Assembly: GCA_015661715.1 (NCBI GenBank)
Contig: DQVN01000028.1
Location: forward strand, 1 to 9,326
Source: Sulfurivirga caldicuralii
GTDB lineage: Bacteria > Pseudomonadota > Gammaproteobacteria > Thiomicrospirales > Thiomicrospiraceae
Direction of reading: 5' to 3'
Length of the DNA: 9,326 bases
Under the pieces are notes generated by a model. That model saw only the letters and a program-made list of their open reading frames with translations. It was not told the DNA's origin and did no database searches. The position numbers and the translations under genes are program-made. This document shows, one piece after another, positions 1 through 6,524 of this stretch (positions within the stretch are counted from its first letter, which is position 1; every line of letters starts with the position of its first letter).

Positions 1-75
1 AAGCACCACCACCACGCTCAACAACAGAAACGGCGGACGCAATGCCCGCCATAAGGTCAACAAACCCGTTTTCAT
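1..75 (-). CDS. Probable UbiA-family prenyltransferase, N-terminal fragment (runs off the window)
   Basis: Only the first 25 codons are inside the window. They read as a short basic start followed by LWRALRPPFLLLSVVVVL, which resembles the N-terminus of UbiA-superfamily membrane prenyltransferases such as MenA-like proteins: a conserved LRPP-type motif just before the first membrane helix. These enzymes transfer an isoprenoid chain onto an aromatic acceptor in the inner membrane during quinone or related biosynthesis. The start ATG (75-73) overlaps the stop codon of the upstream gene as ATGA, a typical translational-coupling arrangement, so this should be the last visible gene of the minus-strand operon. 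The substrate cannot be judged from 25 residues, and another polytopic membrane protein with a similar first helix is possible. Confidence 0.5.
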   Translation of the reverse strand, partial: MKTGLLTLWRALRPPFLLLSVVVVL

Positions 76-827
76 ATAACCTCCAGATAACTCTGTACCC
101 GCTTGCGCCAGCCGGGCCACCAGTGGCGTTCATCCTGTGGCGCCAGGCGAATTCGCCGCTGTAAGACCCGCTCTGCCGCCTCAACAAAGGCGGGCAATGT
201 GGGGGTACGCATATGGCGCAATACCTGAATCAACCCCCAACCCTGCGTTTGATATCGTTCATGAGGATGATCCCCCATCCCTTTGAAATTAAAGTAATCA
301 ATCACAGCAAACAGGCCTTGTGGCGTCGTGATCAGCGCCTGCAGCCTCTGCGTCAGAGTCGGCGCATCGACAAGGTGTGGCACAGCCTGATGCCAGCGTT
401 TCTGAAAACGCGCCAGCACAAACGCCGCCTGCTCACGCCGGCTGGCCCACAACCACTGACGCAGAGCTTGAAGTCGGGAACTATCGCCTTCTTGTATAAA
501 AGCAGATCGATCCGGCCAGGGCGCATGGGTTGTCTGCACCCATTGGGGCGCACTGCCTACAAAGCTGACCATTTGTGGAAAAGTCTGTTCAAAGGGTACC
601 GCCACCCCTTGAGGCAACCAGATAAAGTGGGCGATACCCAAGGAAGGAAAAGGCTCATGAGGCGACCACCAGATCAAATACTCAATCTTTCCGCCACATT
701 CATGTTGAAAGAGGCGCCTCGCCAGCCCATCCAGCAAAGCCTCCTCCGCTGAAACAGACAGGGCCGCTGCCTGCCGGATTCCCAGCAGCCACAGCGACCC
801 TGCCCAAAGCAGTTGGCGGCGATACAT
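72..827 (-). CDS. Exported protein of unknown function, 251 aa
   Basis: I do not recognise a named family. Residues 1-23 look like a signal peptide: basic MYRRQ, then a hydrophobic run, then AAALS. The mature protein is probably periplasmic, about 228 residues and rich in Trp (for example IWW, WW.GWR near the end). Two blocks look conserved-motif-like: residues about 42-74, HECGG followed by a segment ending SLGIAHFIWLPQG, and about 167-205, TPQGLFAVIDYFNFKGMG followed by RYQTQGWGLIQVLRHM. An exposed acid (Glu43) and Gly-rich aromatic segments would suit a carbohydrate-active or lysozyme-like fold, but this is a guess. The gene starts inside the stop codon of the GST-like gene (TGATG, 829-825) and its own stop overlaps the next start (ATGA), so translation is probably coupled on both sides. 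No frameshift is seen. Confidence 0.8.
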   Translation of the reverse strand: MYRRQLLWAGSLWLLGIRQAAALSVSAEEALLDGLARRLFQHECGGKIEYLIWWSPHEPFPSLGIAHFIWLPQGVAVPFEQTFPQMVSFVGSAPQWVQTTHAPWPDRSAFIQEGDSSRLQALRQWLWASRREQAAFVLARFQKRWHQAVPHLVDAPTLTQRLQALITTPQGLFAVIDYFNFKGMGDHPHERYQTQGWGLIQVLRHMRTPTLPAFVEAAERVLQRRIRLAPQDERHWWPGWRKRVQSYLEVI

Positions 828-1495
828 CAGTCTGCGAACTGTGCTCCCAACCAGCCGCCCATTTTCTTCAGCATCATGCGATACAGTTTGGGAAACTCCT
901 CCACTACAGCGTGCTGGACACTGGGCAGCGCCAACAGGTGTTCAGACCAGGCCGCCAAAACGGGTTGATCTGCCAGCAGATCCACACCGCAGTTTTCCTT
1001 GATCAGATGCAAGCGCATGAAGATGGGCGCATAGGCCGCATCAATCAGGGCAAAATCAGTACCATTGAACCACTGACCACCACTGTGTACCTCAGCCACC
1101 CGTTGTAACAGACCTTTCAGCTTCTTACTCGCCGCATCAAAGTCACTCTCATCGGCTTTGACCATCGCTTGCATGGCCATCACCACCTCGCCGCCAAAGC
1201 TGATCCAAGCCCGATTTTTCGCTTTAGTCAGAGGGGCTTGCGGCATCAAAGGCGGCGGGGTGATCTCGTCCACATACTCCTGAATCACCGCCGACTCAAA
1301 CAGAACCGTCTCATCATCCACTTTCAACACCGGCACCTTGCCCAGGGGCGAGACGCTGGCAAACCACTCAGGCGGATTGTTCAAGTCGATATAGGTGATG
1401 GTGTAGGGCACATCCTTATGCAATAGGGTGATCACCGTGCGTTGCACAAAAGGACAAAGTTTAAAGCTGATCAGTTCCAGTTTAGGCAAGCTCAT
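827..1495 (-). CDS. Glutathione S-transferase family protein, 222 aa
   Basis: The protein has a thioredoxin-fold N-terminal domain (about residues 5-80) and an all-helical C-terminal domain (about 88-215), the normal GST layout and length. At the active-site position it carries CPF (Cys14-Pro15-Phe16) rather than Ser or Tyr. This is the pattern of omega-, DHAR- and SspA-like members that form mixed disulfides with glutathione and act as thiol transferases or reductases. The glutathione-binding signature is clear: LGKVPVL with the cis-proline at Pro55, then FESAVIQEY with Glu67-Ser68. The protein is cytosolic, with no signal peptide. It begins 17 nt after the yfhL stop with an excellent ribosome-binding site, and its stop shares one base with the next start (TGATG). 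The substrate is unknown; a redox role fits the Fe-S ferredoxin next to it but is not proven. Confidence 0.88.
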   Translation of the reverse strand: MSLPKLELISFKLCPFVQRTVITLLHKDVPYTITYIDLNNPPEWFASVSPLGKVPVLKVDDETVLFESAVIQEYVDEITPPPLMPQAPLTKAKNRAWISFGGEVVMAMQAMVKADESDFDAASKKLKGLLQRVAEVHSGGQWFNGTDFALIDAAYAPIFMRLHLIKENCGVDLLADQPVLAAWSEHLLALPSVQHAVVEEFPKLYRMMLKKMGGWLGAQFAD

Positions 1496-1499
1496 GCAG

Positions 1500-1508
1500 A
1501 CCTCCTTT
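1500..1508 (-). promoter_or_regulatory. Strong Shine-Dalgarno for the GST-like gene
   Basis: On the minus strand the bases AAAGGAGGT lie in the 17-nt gap between yfhL and the GST-like gene, ending 4 nt before its ATG (1495-1493). This is a near-perfect match to the anti-Shine-Dalgarno of 16S rRNA and fixes the start of the 222-aa reading frame. Confidence 0.85.
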
Positions 1509-1512
1509 GCCG

Positions 1513-1879
<367 letters not shown>

Positions 1880-1895
1880 ACAAGGTGGCAGAAAA

Positions 1896-1924
1896 ATTAT
1901 AATGGCGCTACCCCCAGCTTTCAA
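1896..1924 (-). promoter_or_regulatory. Sigma70 promoter of tRNA-Pro, overlapping the 3' end of trhP
   Basis: On the minus strand a -35 box TTGAAA (1924-1919) and a perfect -10 box TATAAT (1901-1896) are separated by exactly 17 bp. The predicted transcription start is near 1889, about 10 nt before the mature tRNA 5' end. The promoter straddles the trhP stop codon (1910-1908). The only candidate stop signal between tRNA and yfhL is a 4-bp stem (CCCG/CGGG, 1798-1780) without a U-tract, so this promoter probably also drives yfhL and the genes after it. Confidence 0.75.
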
Positions 1925-3242
1925 AGCGCATCACCAGCGCATAGCGCAGCGTTTGATCGGACAAGTCCTTGAATGGATTCGGTATACGCGCCACATAGCC
2001 GGAGCCTTTGGCACAAGACATGCGCTCCCCCGTTTTCGGGTGCCACATGGCATCCAGGCGTAACCGCAGGTTGCCCGCCGGTGTCATAATCTCCAACTCA
2101 TCCCCGAGACAAAATTTGTTTTTGGCCGCAATCTCCAGCCACTGATCAGAGGCATCCACCACTTCGCCCACAAAGCGCTGGTAATCGGAGCGCGAAGCAC
2201 CCTGGTCGTAATTCTGATACTCACTATGCACATGACGCTTGAGAAAACCCACCGTATAGCCTCGGTTGGCCAAGGAATCCAGCTCACGCACCAGTTGCGG
2301 ATCAATGGGTTTACCGGCACAGGCATCATCAATGGCGCGTCGATAGACCTGCGCTGTGCGCGCCACATAAAAGTGGGATTTGGTGCGCCCCTCAATCTTT
2401 AGAGAATGCACACCGATGCGCACCAGATCCGGCACCAGCTCCACCGCCCGCAGATCCTTAGAGTTCATAATATAAGTGCCGTGCTCATCCTCAAAGGCCG
2501 GCATCAACTCCCCGGGCCGTCCCGCTTCCTCCAGCATGAGCACAGGACTGTCCCGCCCCATGGTACCGGTCAAGTCGGTCACCTTCTCCACCGGCACCAC
2601 ATCGCCGGTTTCCGTTTCCCGGGCTTGATAGGTGTTATATTGCCAGCGACAGGCGTTGGTACAGGTACCCTGATTGGCATCGCGCTTGTTGATATAACCC
2701 GAAAGCAGGCAGCGACCGGAATAGGCAATACACAATGCCCCATGTACAAACACTTCCAGCTCACACGCCGGCACCTGCTGACGGATCTCTTCGATCTCCT
2801 CCAGGCTCAGCTCCCGGGACAGCACCACCCGCTCAATCCCCACCGAATGCCAGAACTTGACCGCAGCCCAGTTGACTGCATTGGCCTGTACGGAGAGGTG
2901 AATCGGCTGATCGGGAAAATGCTCCCGAACCAGCATAATCAAACCGGGATCGGACATAATCAACGCATCCGGCTGCATCTCAATCACCGGCTCAATGTCT
3001 TTCAAATAGGTCTTGATCTTGCTGTTGTGGGCCTGAATATTACTCACCACATAGAACTGCTTACCCTGCGCGTGGGCTTCAGCAATGGCGTCCGCCAACA
3101 CGGCATTGGTAAACTCATTATTGCGCACGCGCAGGCTGTAACGCGGTTGCCCCGCATAGATGGCATCCGCGCCATAGGCAAAAGCATAGCGCATGTTCTT
3201 TAATGTGCCCGCAGGAGAAAGAAGCTCCGGTTTTTGTATCAT
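1908..3242 (-). CDS. trhP: TrhP (YegQ): tRNA U34 5-hydroxylation protein, peptidase U32 family, 444 aa
   Basis: This protein is very close in length and sequence to E. coli YegQ/TrhP, which is required to make 5-hydroxyuridine at wobble position 34 of tRNAs, the precursor of cmo5U/mcmo5U. The family, called peptidase U32 for historical reasons, uses an Fe-S cluster. The N-terminal block PELLSPAGTLKNMRYAFAYG (residues 5-24) and the motif HLSVQANAVNW (115-125) are hallmarks. The expected cluster cysteines are present at Cys171, Cys178, Cys194 and Cys198, within HGALC.AYSGRC and GTC.NAC. Further matches are EDEHGTYIMNSKDL and VHSLKIEGRTKS. The start MIQKPELL aligns with the E. coli start; upstream there is only a weak AGAAAG ribosome-binding site. 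The gene is transcribed away from the patatin gene and followed at 28 nt by tRNA-Pro. It appears intact, with no missing core residues. Confidence 0.95.
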   Translation of the reverse strand: MIQKPELLSPAGTLKNMRYAFAYGADAIYAGQPRYSLRVRNNEFTNAVLADAIAEAHAQGKQFYVVSNIQAHNSKIKTYLKDIEPVIEMQPDALIMSDPGLIMLVREHFPDQPIHLSVQANAVNWAAVKFWHSVGIERVVLSRELSLEEIEEIRQQVPACELEVFVHGALCIAYSGRCLLSGYINKRDANQGTCTNACRWQYNTYQARETETGDVVPVEKVTDLTGTMGRDSPVLMLEEAGRPGELMPAFEDEHGTYIMNSKDLRAVELVPDLVRIGVHSLKIEGRTKSHFYVARTAQVYRRAIDDACAGKPIDPQLVRELDSLANRGYTVGFLKRHVHSEYQNYDQGASRSDYQRFVGEVVDASDQWLEIAAKNKFCLGDELEIMTPAGNLRLRLDAMWHPKTGERMSCAKGSGYVARIPNPFKDLSDQTLRYALVMRFESWG

Positions 3243-3284
3243 GGTATGCTTTCTGGTTTAGACGGTTAATCAGTTATTTTACCC

Positions 3285-4196
3285 ATGGACACCCCTCCTC
3301 AGCGGAAAATCGGTCTTGCTTTAGGCGGCGGCGGCGCCCGAGGGCTGGCCCACCTGGGCGTGATGCAGTATCTGGAAGAGCACGGCCTAGCCATTCACTG
3401 TATTGCCGGCACCAGCATGGGCGCCATTACCGGTGCAGCCATTGCCTCTGGTAACTGGCGAGATCTGGCCGAAGGCTATGCCCGGCTCGATTGGATACAG
3501 CTGCTGCCCATGGTGGACATTACCTTTTCCGGCAGCGGTCTACTGGATGGACGCAAGGCACTGGCCTTTTTACGCCAACATATTCGCGTGCAACATATCG
3601 AGGAGCTGGCCATACCCTATGCTGCTGTAGCGGCCAATCTGACCTTGCGACAAAAGACAGTCTTTACCCGGGGCAATCTCTTCCATGCCATGCGCGCCAG
3701 CTTTGCCATCCCAGGTATTTTTACCCCCGTGATCGAGGCAGACGGCAGCGTGCTGGTAGACGGCGGCATCGTGGAGCTGGTGCCGGTGCTAACCGCCCGG
3801 GATTTGGGCGCAACCGACATTATCGCGGTGGAAGTCAGTGGAATATTGACCCGACCCAATGATCAGCATACGGACGACACGCCACTAATTGCCAAACTCC
3901 ATGAACAACTGAAAAAATTTGAACCCTTGAGGGGTACCGACTGGGGCAAGCAGATCCTCAACTGGTTTGAACAGACCATTGAGTCCGAACAGCAACAACC
4001 CCCCGGCCTATTTGAAATCATGCGTGAAGCCAACGACTTTATGCAGGCGGAAATCACCCGCATGCAACTGGCCGCCCATCCACCCCGGTGGCTCATCACC
4101 CCCGATGTACACGAATTTTCCATCTGGGACTACCACCGCGCTGAAGAAATTATTGCCCGCGGCTATACAGCGGCCCAGCAACAATTCAACAAATGA
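3285..4196 (+). CDS. Patatin-like phospholipase / RssA-type serine hydrolase, 303 aa
   Basis: This is a patatin-domain acyl hydrolase using a Ser-Asp dyad. The oxyanion-hole loop GGGGARG is at residues 14-20, the nucleophile elbow GTSMG has Ser44, and the catalytic Asp159 lies in DGG (159-161). Other family blocks are GLLDGRK (about 85-91) and RASFAIPGIF (137-146). No signal peptide or clear membrane helix is present, so it should be cytoplasmic or peripheral, like the E. coli RssA/YchK group (about 300 aa). The tail after about residue 200 is rich in Gln and Glu and specific to this branch. The usual GGxxNPxPV pattern after the Asp reads GGIVELVPV here, with the common Asn-Pro replaced. The ATG lies 42 bp from the divergent trhP start, and no good Shine-Dalgarno is visible. 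The natural substrate is unknown; phospholipid or another acyl ester is likely from the fold. Confidence 0.88.
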   Translation: MDTPPQRKIGLALGGGGARGLAHLGVMQYLEEHGLAIHCIAGTSMGAITGAAIASGNWRDLAEGYARLDWIQLLPMVDITFSGSGLLDGRKALAFLRQHIRVQHIEELAIPYAAVAANLTLRQKTVFTRGNLFHAMRASFAIPGIFTPVIEADGSVLVDGGIVELVPVLTARDLGATDIIAVEVSGILTRPNDQHTDDTPLIAKLHEQLKKFEPLRGTDWGKQILNWFEQTIESEQQQPPGLFEIMREANDFMQAEITRMQLAAHPPRWLITPDVHEFSIWDYHRAEEIIARGYTAAQQQFNK

Positions 4197-4315
4197 TCAC
4201 GCACTGATCCGCCACCGAACAGTCAACCTCGTATCAATGCAGCCATCCTCACTTGATCATGAGAACCTGATTTTTGGGCGCAAACCACATAGACTACAAA
4301 CCTACTCTTTTATAT
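4197..4315 (+). other. Spacer downstream of the patatin gene, no gene seen
   Basis: This stretch contains TGATCA-type short palindromes around 4255-4260 but no convincing intrinsic terminator and no supported reading frame. It becomes very AT-rich toward 4310, where the Fur-box-like sequence begins. Confidence 0.5.
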
Positions 4316-4330
4316 AAATAATTATTATCA
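4316..4330. promoter_or_regulatory. Fur-box-like operator upstream of the LbtU-like porin gene
   Basis: The 15-mer AAATAATTATTATCA matches the 7-1-7 Fur consensus TGATAATnATTATCA at 12 of 14 defined positions, with the right half perfect. It ends 6 bp before the -35 box of the predicted porin promoter, so Fur-Fe(II) bound here would be expected to block RNA polymerase. The placement and the downstream siderophore-porin gene support the call. The AT-richness of the region raises the chance of a random match. Confidence 0.6.
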
Positions 4331-4336
4331 TTTCTG

Positions 4337-4366
4337 TTGACACTTCTATTTCTACTTATGTAAAAT
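4337..4366 (+). promoter_or_regulatory. Sigma70 promoter for the LbtU-like porin gene
   Basis: A perfect -35 box TTGACA (4337-4342) is followed after 18 bp by TAAAAT (4361-4366), a 5 of 6 match to the -10 consensus. The predicted start is near 4373, giving an untranslated leader of about 345 nt before the porin ATG at 4719. No equally good promoter was found nearer the gene; TTGGCA at 4655-4660 has no good partner. Confidence 0.65.
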
Positions 4367-4372
4367 ACATGC

Positions 4373-4718
4373 TCGCACTTGTAAATGCGGATTATTATCG
4401 TTACTATTTGTTGAGAGTATGCATAGGGTTACACCTCCTCAAAAATTAGTGCCCTGTTTGTCGAGCTCGGACGCCTTTTTGCACCCTATGGTCAAGGTCA
4501 CCTTAGAAGTTAAGGTGATCAGGCTTGGCGCCAACTGCGCAGTGAACGGGATGATGGCACTGATGTCGATCAATCAGTGGAAAGGTGCGCTATGAGAAGG
4601 TGTTACTCGAATAGCATCCTCTATCAGCGGTTAGTCGAGTATTGCACACCTATATTGGCATTGATAGGTCTACATCAAAAATAAGTTAACACTTTTCTCT
4701 AAACAAGGAGACTAAATA
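4373..4718 (+). other. Long, structured untranslated leader of the porin gene
   Basis: No reading frame is supported here, but inverted repeats follow one another. CATAGGGT (4422-4429) pairs with ACCCTATG (4483-4490). A 10-bp stem with one G-U pair joins 4496-4505 to 4511-4520 around a 5-nt loop. Two abutting perfect 10-bp palindromes occupy 4525-4534 and 4534-4543. CACTGAT (4558-4564) pairs with ATCAGTG (4573-4579). A bulged stem of 13 bp joins 4598-4610 to 4635-4651. Alternative pairings also exist: CACTG at 4558-4562 can instead pair with CAGTG at 4540-4544, and CTCCT at 4435-4439 complements AGGAG of the ribosome-binding site (4706-4710). I match it to no known riboswitch class. It may be a regulatory leader, a small RNA gene, or a decayed short insertion element. 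Confidence 0.5.
4705..4710 (+). promoter_or_regulatory. Shine-Dalgarno for the LbtU-like porin gene
   Basis: AAGGAG ends 8 nt before the ATG at 4719, good strength and spacing. It fixes the start of the 346-aa frame and is complementary to CTCCT at 4435-4439 in the leader. Confidence 0.8.
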
Positions 4719-5759
4719 ATGGCAAGTATGAAGGGTCTATTCCAATATTCACTGGTCAGTATTTCTTTGCTGTTTTCAGCACAGGTTTTGGCGGAAGACG
4801 CCAAAAATCTAAATGACAAGGTAAACATAGGCGGTGTAATCGAGGTAGAGGCCAACTGGAGCTCTACGGATTATGCTTCTGGAGGCAGTGATGACGAAAG
4901 TCGTGCTGCCCTTGCCACAGTAGAGTTAGGCGTGGATGCCGATATCAGTGAACATGTCAGTGGGCATCTGTTGTTTTTATATGAGGATGGTGACGATGGC
5001 GTCAGTGTGGATGAAGGATATATAACATTGGATGGTAAAGACAAGATGCCCTTTTATCTGCAAGCAGGGAAAATGGCTGTGCCATTTGGCTGGTTTGAGA
5101 GCCACTTTATTAGCGACCCATTGACCCTGGAACTGGGTGAAACCAAAGAAGATGGCGTGACGGTAGGCTATGCAGACAATGGCTTAAATATCTCAGCAAC
5201 GCTATTCAACGGCGATGTTAATGAGCGTGGTAGTGATGATGATCACATAGATGGCTGGGTTCTGAACTTGAGCTACGAAACAGATCAGCTAGGGGATATT
5301 GGACTGATGGGAGGTATAGCCTATATCAACAATATTGCAGAGAGTGATGGTCTTGAAGAGCAAATCAATGACCCAGATGCCTTACTTGATGACTATGTGG
5401 CCGGAATGGGAATGTTTTTAGGTCTATCTTTCAAAGAGGCTTTGTTTGTAAAAGCAGAATATGTTGGCGCTCTGGATGAGTTTAAGGCCGGAGAGTTGGC
5501 ATTTGATGGTGGAAAGGCCTATGCACCCAAGGCATGGAACTTTGAAGCCGCCTATAATGTGATGGATGGTGTTGAGCTGGGAATAAAATATAGTAAAAGC
5601 GATGAAGGCGGTGATTTCCTGGCGGAAAATCAGTGGGGCGCGGTTGCGAGCTGGGAGGTTCTCCCGGGTGCTACCCTGGCCGTTGAGTACTTACGCAGTG
5701 AATATGCCAACGACGACAAAACCGATTCCGTTACAGCTCAGTTGGGCGTAGCGTTTTAA
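4719..5759 (+). CDS. LbtU-family siderophore porin (outer-membrane beta-barrel), 346 aa
   Basis: The protein has a signal peptide (residues 1-25, cleavage after AQVLA), then an acidic mature chain with alternating polar and hydrophobic strands, ending in AQLGVAF. A C-terminal Phe is the usual outer-membrane beta-barrel insertion signal. The block SDPLTLELGETKEDGVTVGY (132-151) with FNGDVNE (163-169), VPFG.FE (121-127) and the early IEVEA segment match what I know of LbtU, the 16-strand-type porin of Legionella pneumophila that takes up the siderophore legiobactin without a TonB-type plug. No TonB box or plug domain is seen here. The Fur-like operator upstream fits iron repression. No siderophore synthesis, lipoprotein or inner-membrane exporter gene (lbtA/B/C type) is within the window, so the ligand is unknown. 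A general anion or substrate porin is the main alternative. Confidence 0.8.
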   Translation: MASMKGLFQYSLVSISLLFSAQVLAEDAKNLNDKVNIGGVIEVEANWSSTDYASGGSDDESRAALATVELGVDADISEHVSGHLLFLYEDGDDGVSVDEGYITLDGKDKMPFYLQAGKMAVPFGWFESHFISDPLTLELGETKEDGVTVGYADNGLNISATLFNGDVNERGSDDDHIDGWVLNLSYETDQLGDIGLMGGIAYINNIAESDGLEEQINDPDALLDDYVAGMGMFLGLSFKEALFVKAEYVGALDEFKAGELAFDGGKAYAPKAWNFEAAYNVMDGVELGIKYSKSDEGGDFLAENQWGAVASWEVLPGATLAVEYLRSEYANDDKTDSVTAQLGVAF

Positions 5760-5774
5760 GACAGTATCCACCCG

Positions 5775-5805
5775 CTCTTGCAGCAGCCCATGGCCGCTGC
5801 AAGAG
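5775..5805 (+). terminator. Hairpin after the porin gene, possible terminator without a U-tract
   Basis: A perfect 10-bp stem CTCTTGCAGC (5775-5784) / GCTGCAAGAG (5796-5805) starts 15 nt after the porin stop, with an 11-nt loop that can add a GCC/GGC pairing. No run of T follows on either strand, so it may be a weak or factor-assisted terminator or an mRNA 3'-end stabiliser. Confidence 0.55.
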
Positions 5806-5974
5806 CATACACTCTCCTTCAAATCCCCTTTTCCGCCCCTTGCACCTATACGGTAGAACGGTTTAATCAGAAATCACCATGGACTGCTCTGGCACCATGG
5901 AAATGCCCGTACGCAGAAAGCTGTGTGTCTCTACCCAGTTATCCCGCAGCGTAGATCCGACCAACACACAACAG
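5806..5974. other. Convergent intergenic remainder between the porin gene and thpR, nothing identified
   Basis: The segment holds no gene I can support. The octamer CACCATGG occurs twice within about 30 bp (near 5876 and 5896). On the minus strand an open frame of roughly 40 codons without an ATG at its head ends in VPEQSMVISD then a stop near 5868. It could be the tail of a decayed gene, but I recognise no family. Confidence 0.35.
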
Positions 5975-6523
5975 TTATGCCAAACGACCCCGGGCTAAGG
6001 ATTGATAGCGCACCCCCTCAGCGGTAAAACAACTGCGATAGAGCACCACCTCATCCACAGGCAGCCACAGATCCTCTATGGGAGCCTCTCTAATTTTTTG
6101 CCAACTGTTTTTTTGCCGATCGATACGCGCTAAGGAAATATGGGGCATAAAGCGGTTTTGTGGCTTTTTAACCCCTTCACACCCCTTCAGAGCCTGATAG
6201 ACTTCATCATGCAAGGCCTGCAGCATTAGGTTACGCTCAAACAAGCCCGCCAGCACCACAGGTTTGTGTGCAGGAAAGCCACCAATACGCACCAAAGGGG
6301 CGGCAAAGGCGCTGAGATGCGCAAACCCCTGCTCAATAATCTGAGCCAGGGCGGTCGCCTGTTCTGGCCTAAACCCATCCCCTAAGAAATAGACCGTCAG
6401 ATGCCAGTTCTGCGGCGGAATCCAGCACAAATGATCAGGTAATTGAGGCCTGAGTGCCGCCAATTGATCCTTAAGCTGTTTTTGCAGGGGTTCTGTCACC
6501 GGTACGGCAACAAACAGACGCAT
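5975..6523 (-). CDS. thpR: RNA 2',3'-cyclic phosphodiesterase (ThpR/LigT), 182 aa
   Basis: This is a member of the 2H phosphoesterase superfamily, which opens 2',3'-cyclic phosphate ends on RNA to 2'-phosphates; the E. coli enzyme can also join tRNA halves in vitro. Both catalytic tetrapeptides are present: HLTV with His41 and Thr43, inside WHLTVYFLG, and HISL with His128 and Ser130, in MPHISLAR. The second motif has Ser where many members have Thr, a common and functional variant. The start MRLFVAV and the length are standard for the family. There is no signal peptide, so it is cytosolic. It starts one base after the radA stop (TGA-G-ATG), so the two are almost certainly co-transcribed and perhaps translationally coupled. 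No terminator is apparent downstream on this strand except possibly the hairpin at 5775-5805. Confidence 0.94.
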   Translation of the reverse strand: MRLFVAVPVTEPLQKQLKDQLAALRPQLPDHLCWIPPQNWHLTVYFLGDGFRPEQATALAQIIEQGFAHLSAFAAPLVRIGGFPAHKPVVLAGLFERNLMLQALHDEVYQALKGCEGVKKPQNRFMPHISLARIDRQKNSWQKIREAPIEDLWLPVDEVVLYRSCFTAEGVRYQSLARGRLA

Positions 6524-6524
6524 C

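Noticed and set aside
2406..3203. Long plus-strand ORF (265 aa) opposite trhP
   Set aside because: Composition is His/Arg/Leu-rich as expected of an antisense shadow, and trhP on the other strand is unmistakable.
4525..4543. Two abutting palindromes as an integrase or IS recognition site
   Set aside because: No transposase or integrase, no terminal repeats and no target duplication could be found; kept only as part of the leader structure.
4373..4718. Cobalamin or cyclic-di-GMP riboswitch
   Set aside because: The conserved boxes of those classes are not present in the leader.
5879..5995. Plus-strand 38-39 codon ORF starting MDCSGTMEM
   Set aside because: No ribosome-binding site, no recognisable similarity, and it runs into the end of thpR on the other strand.
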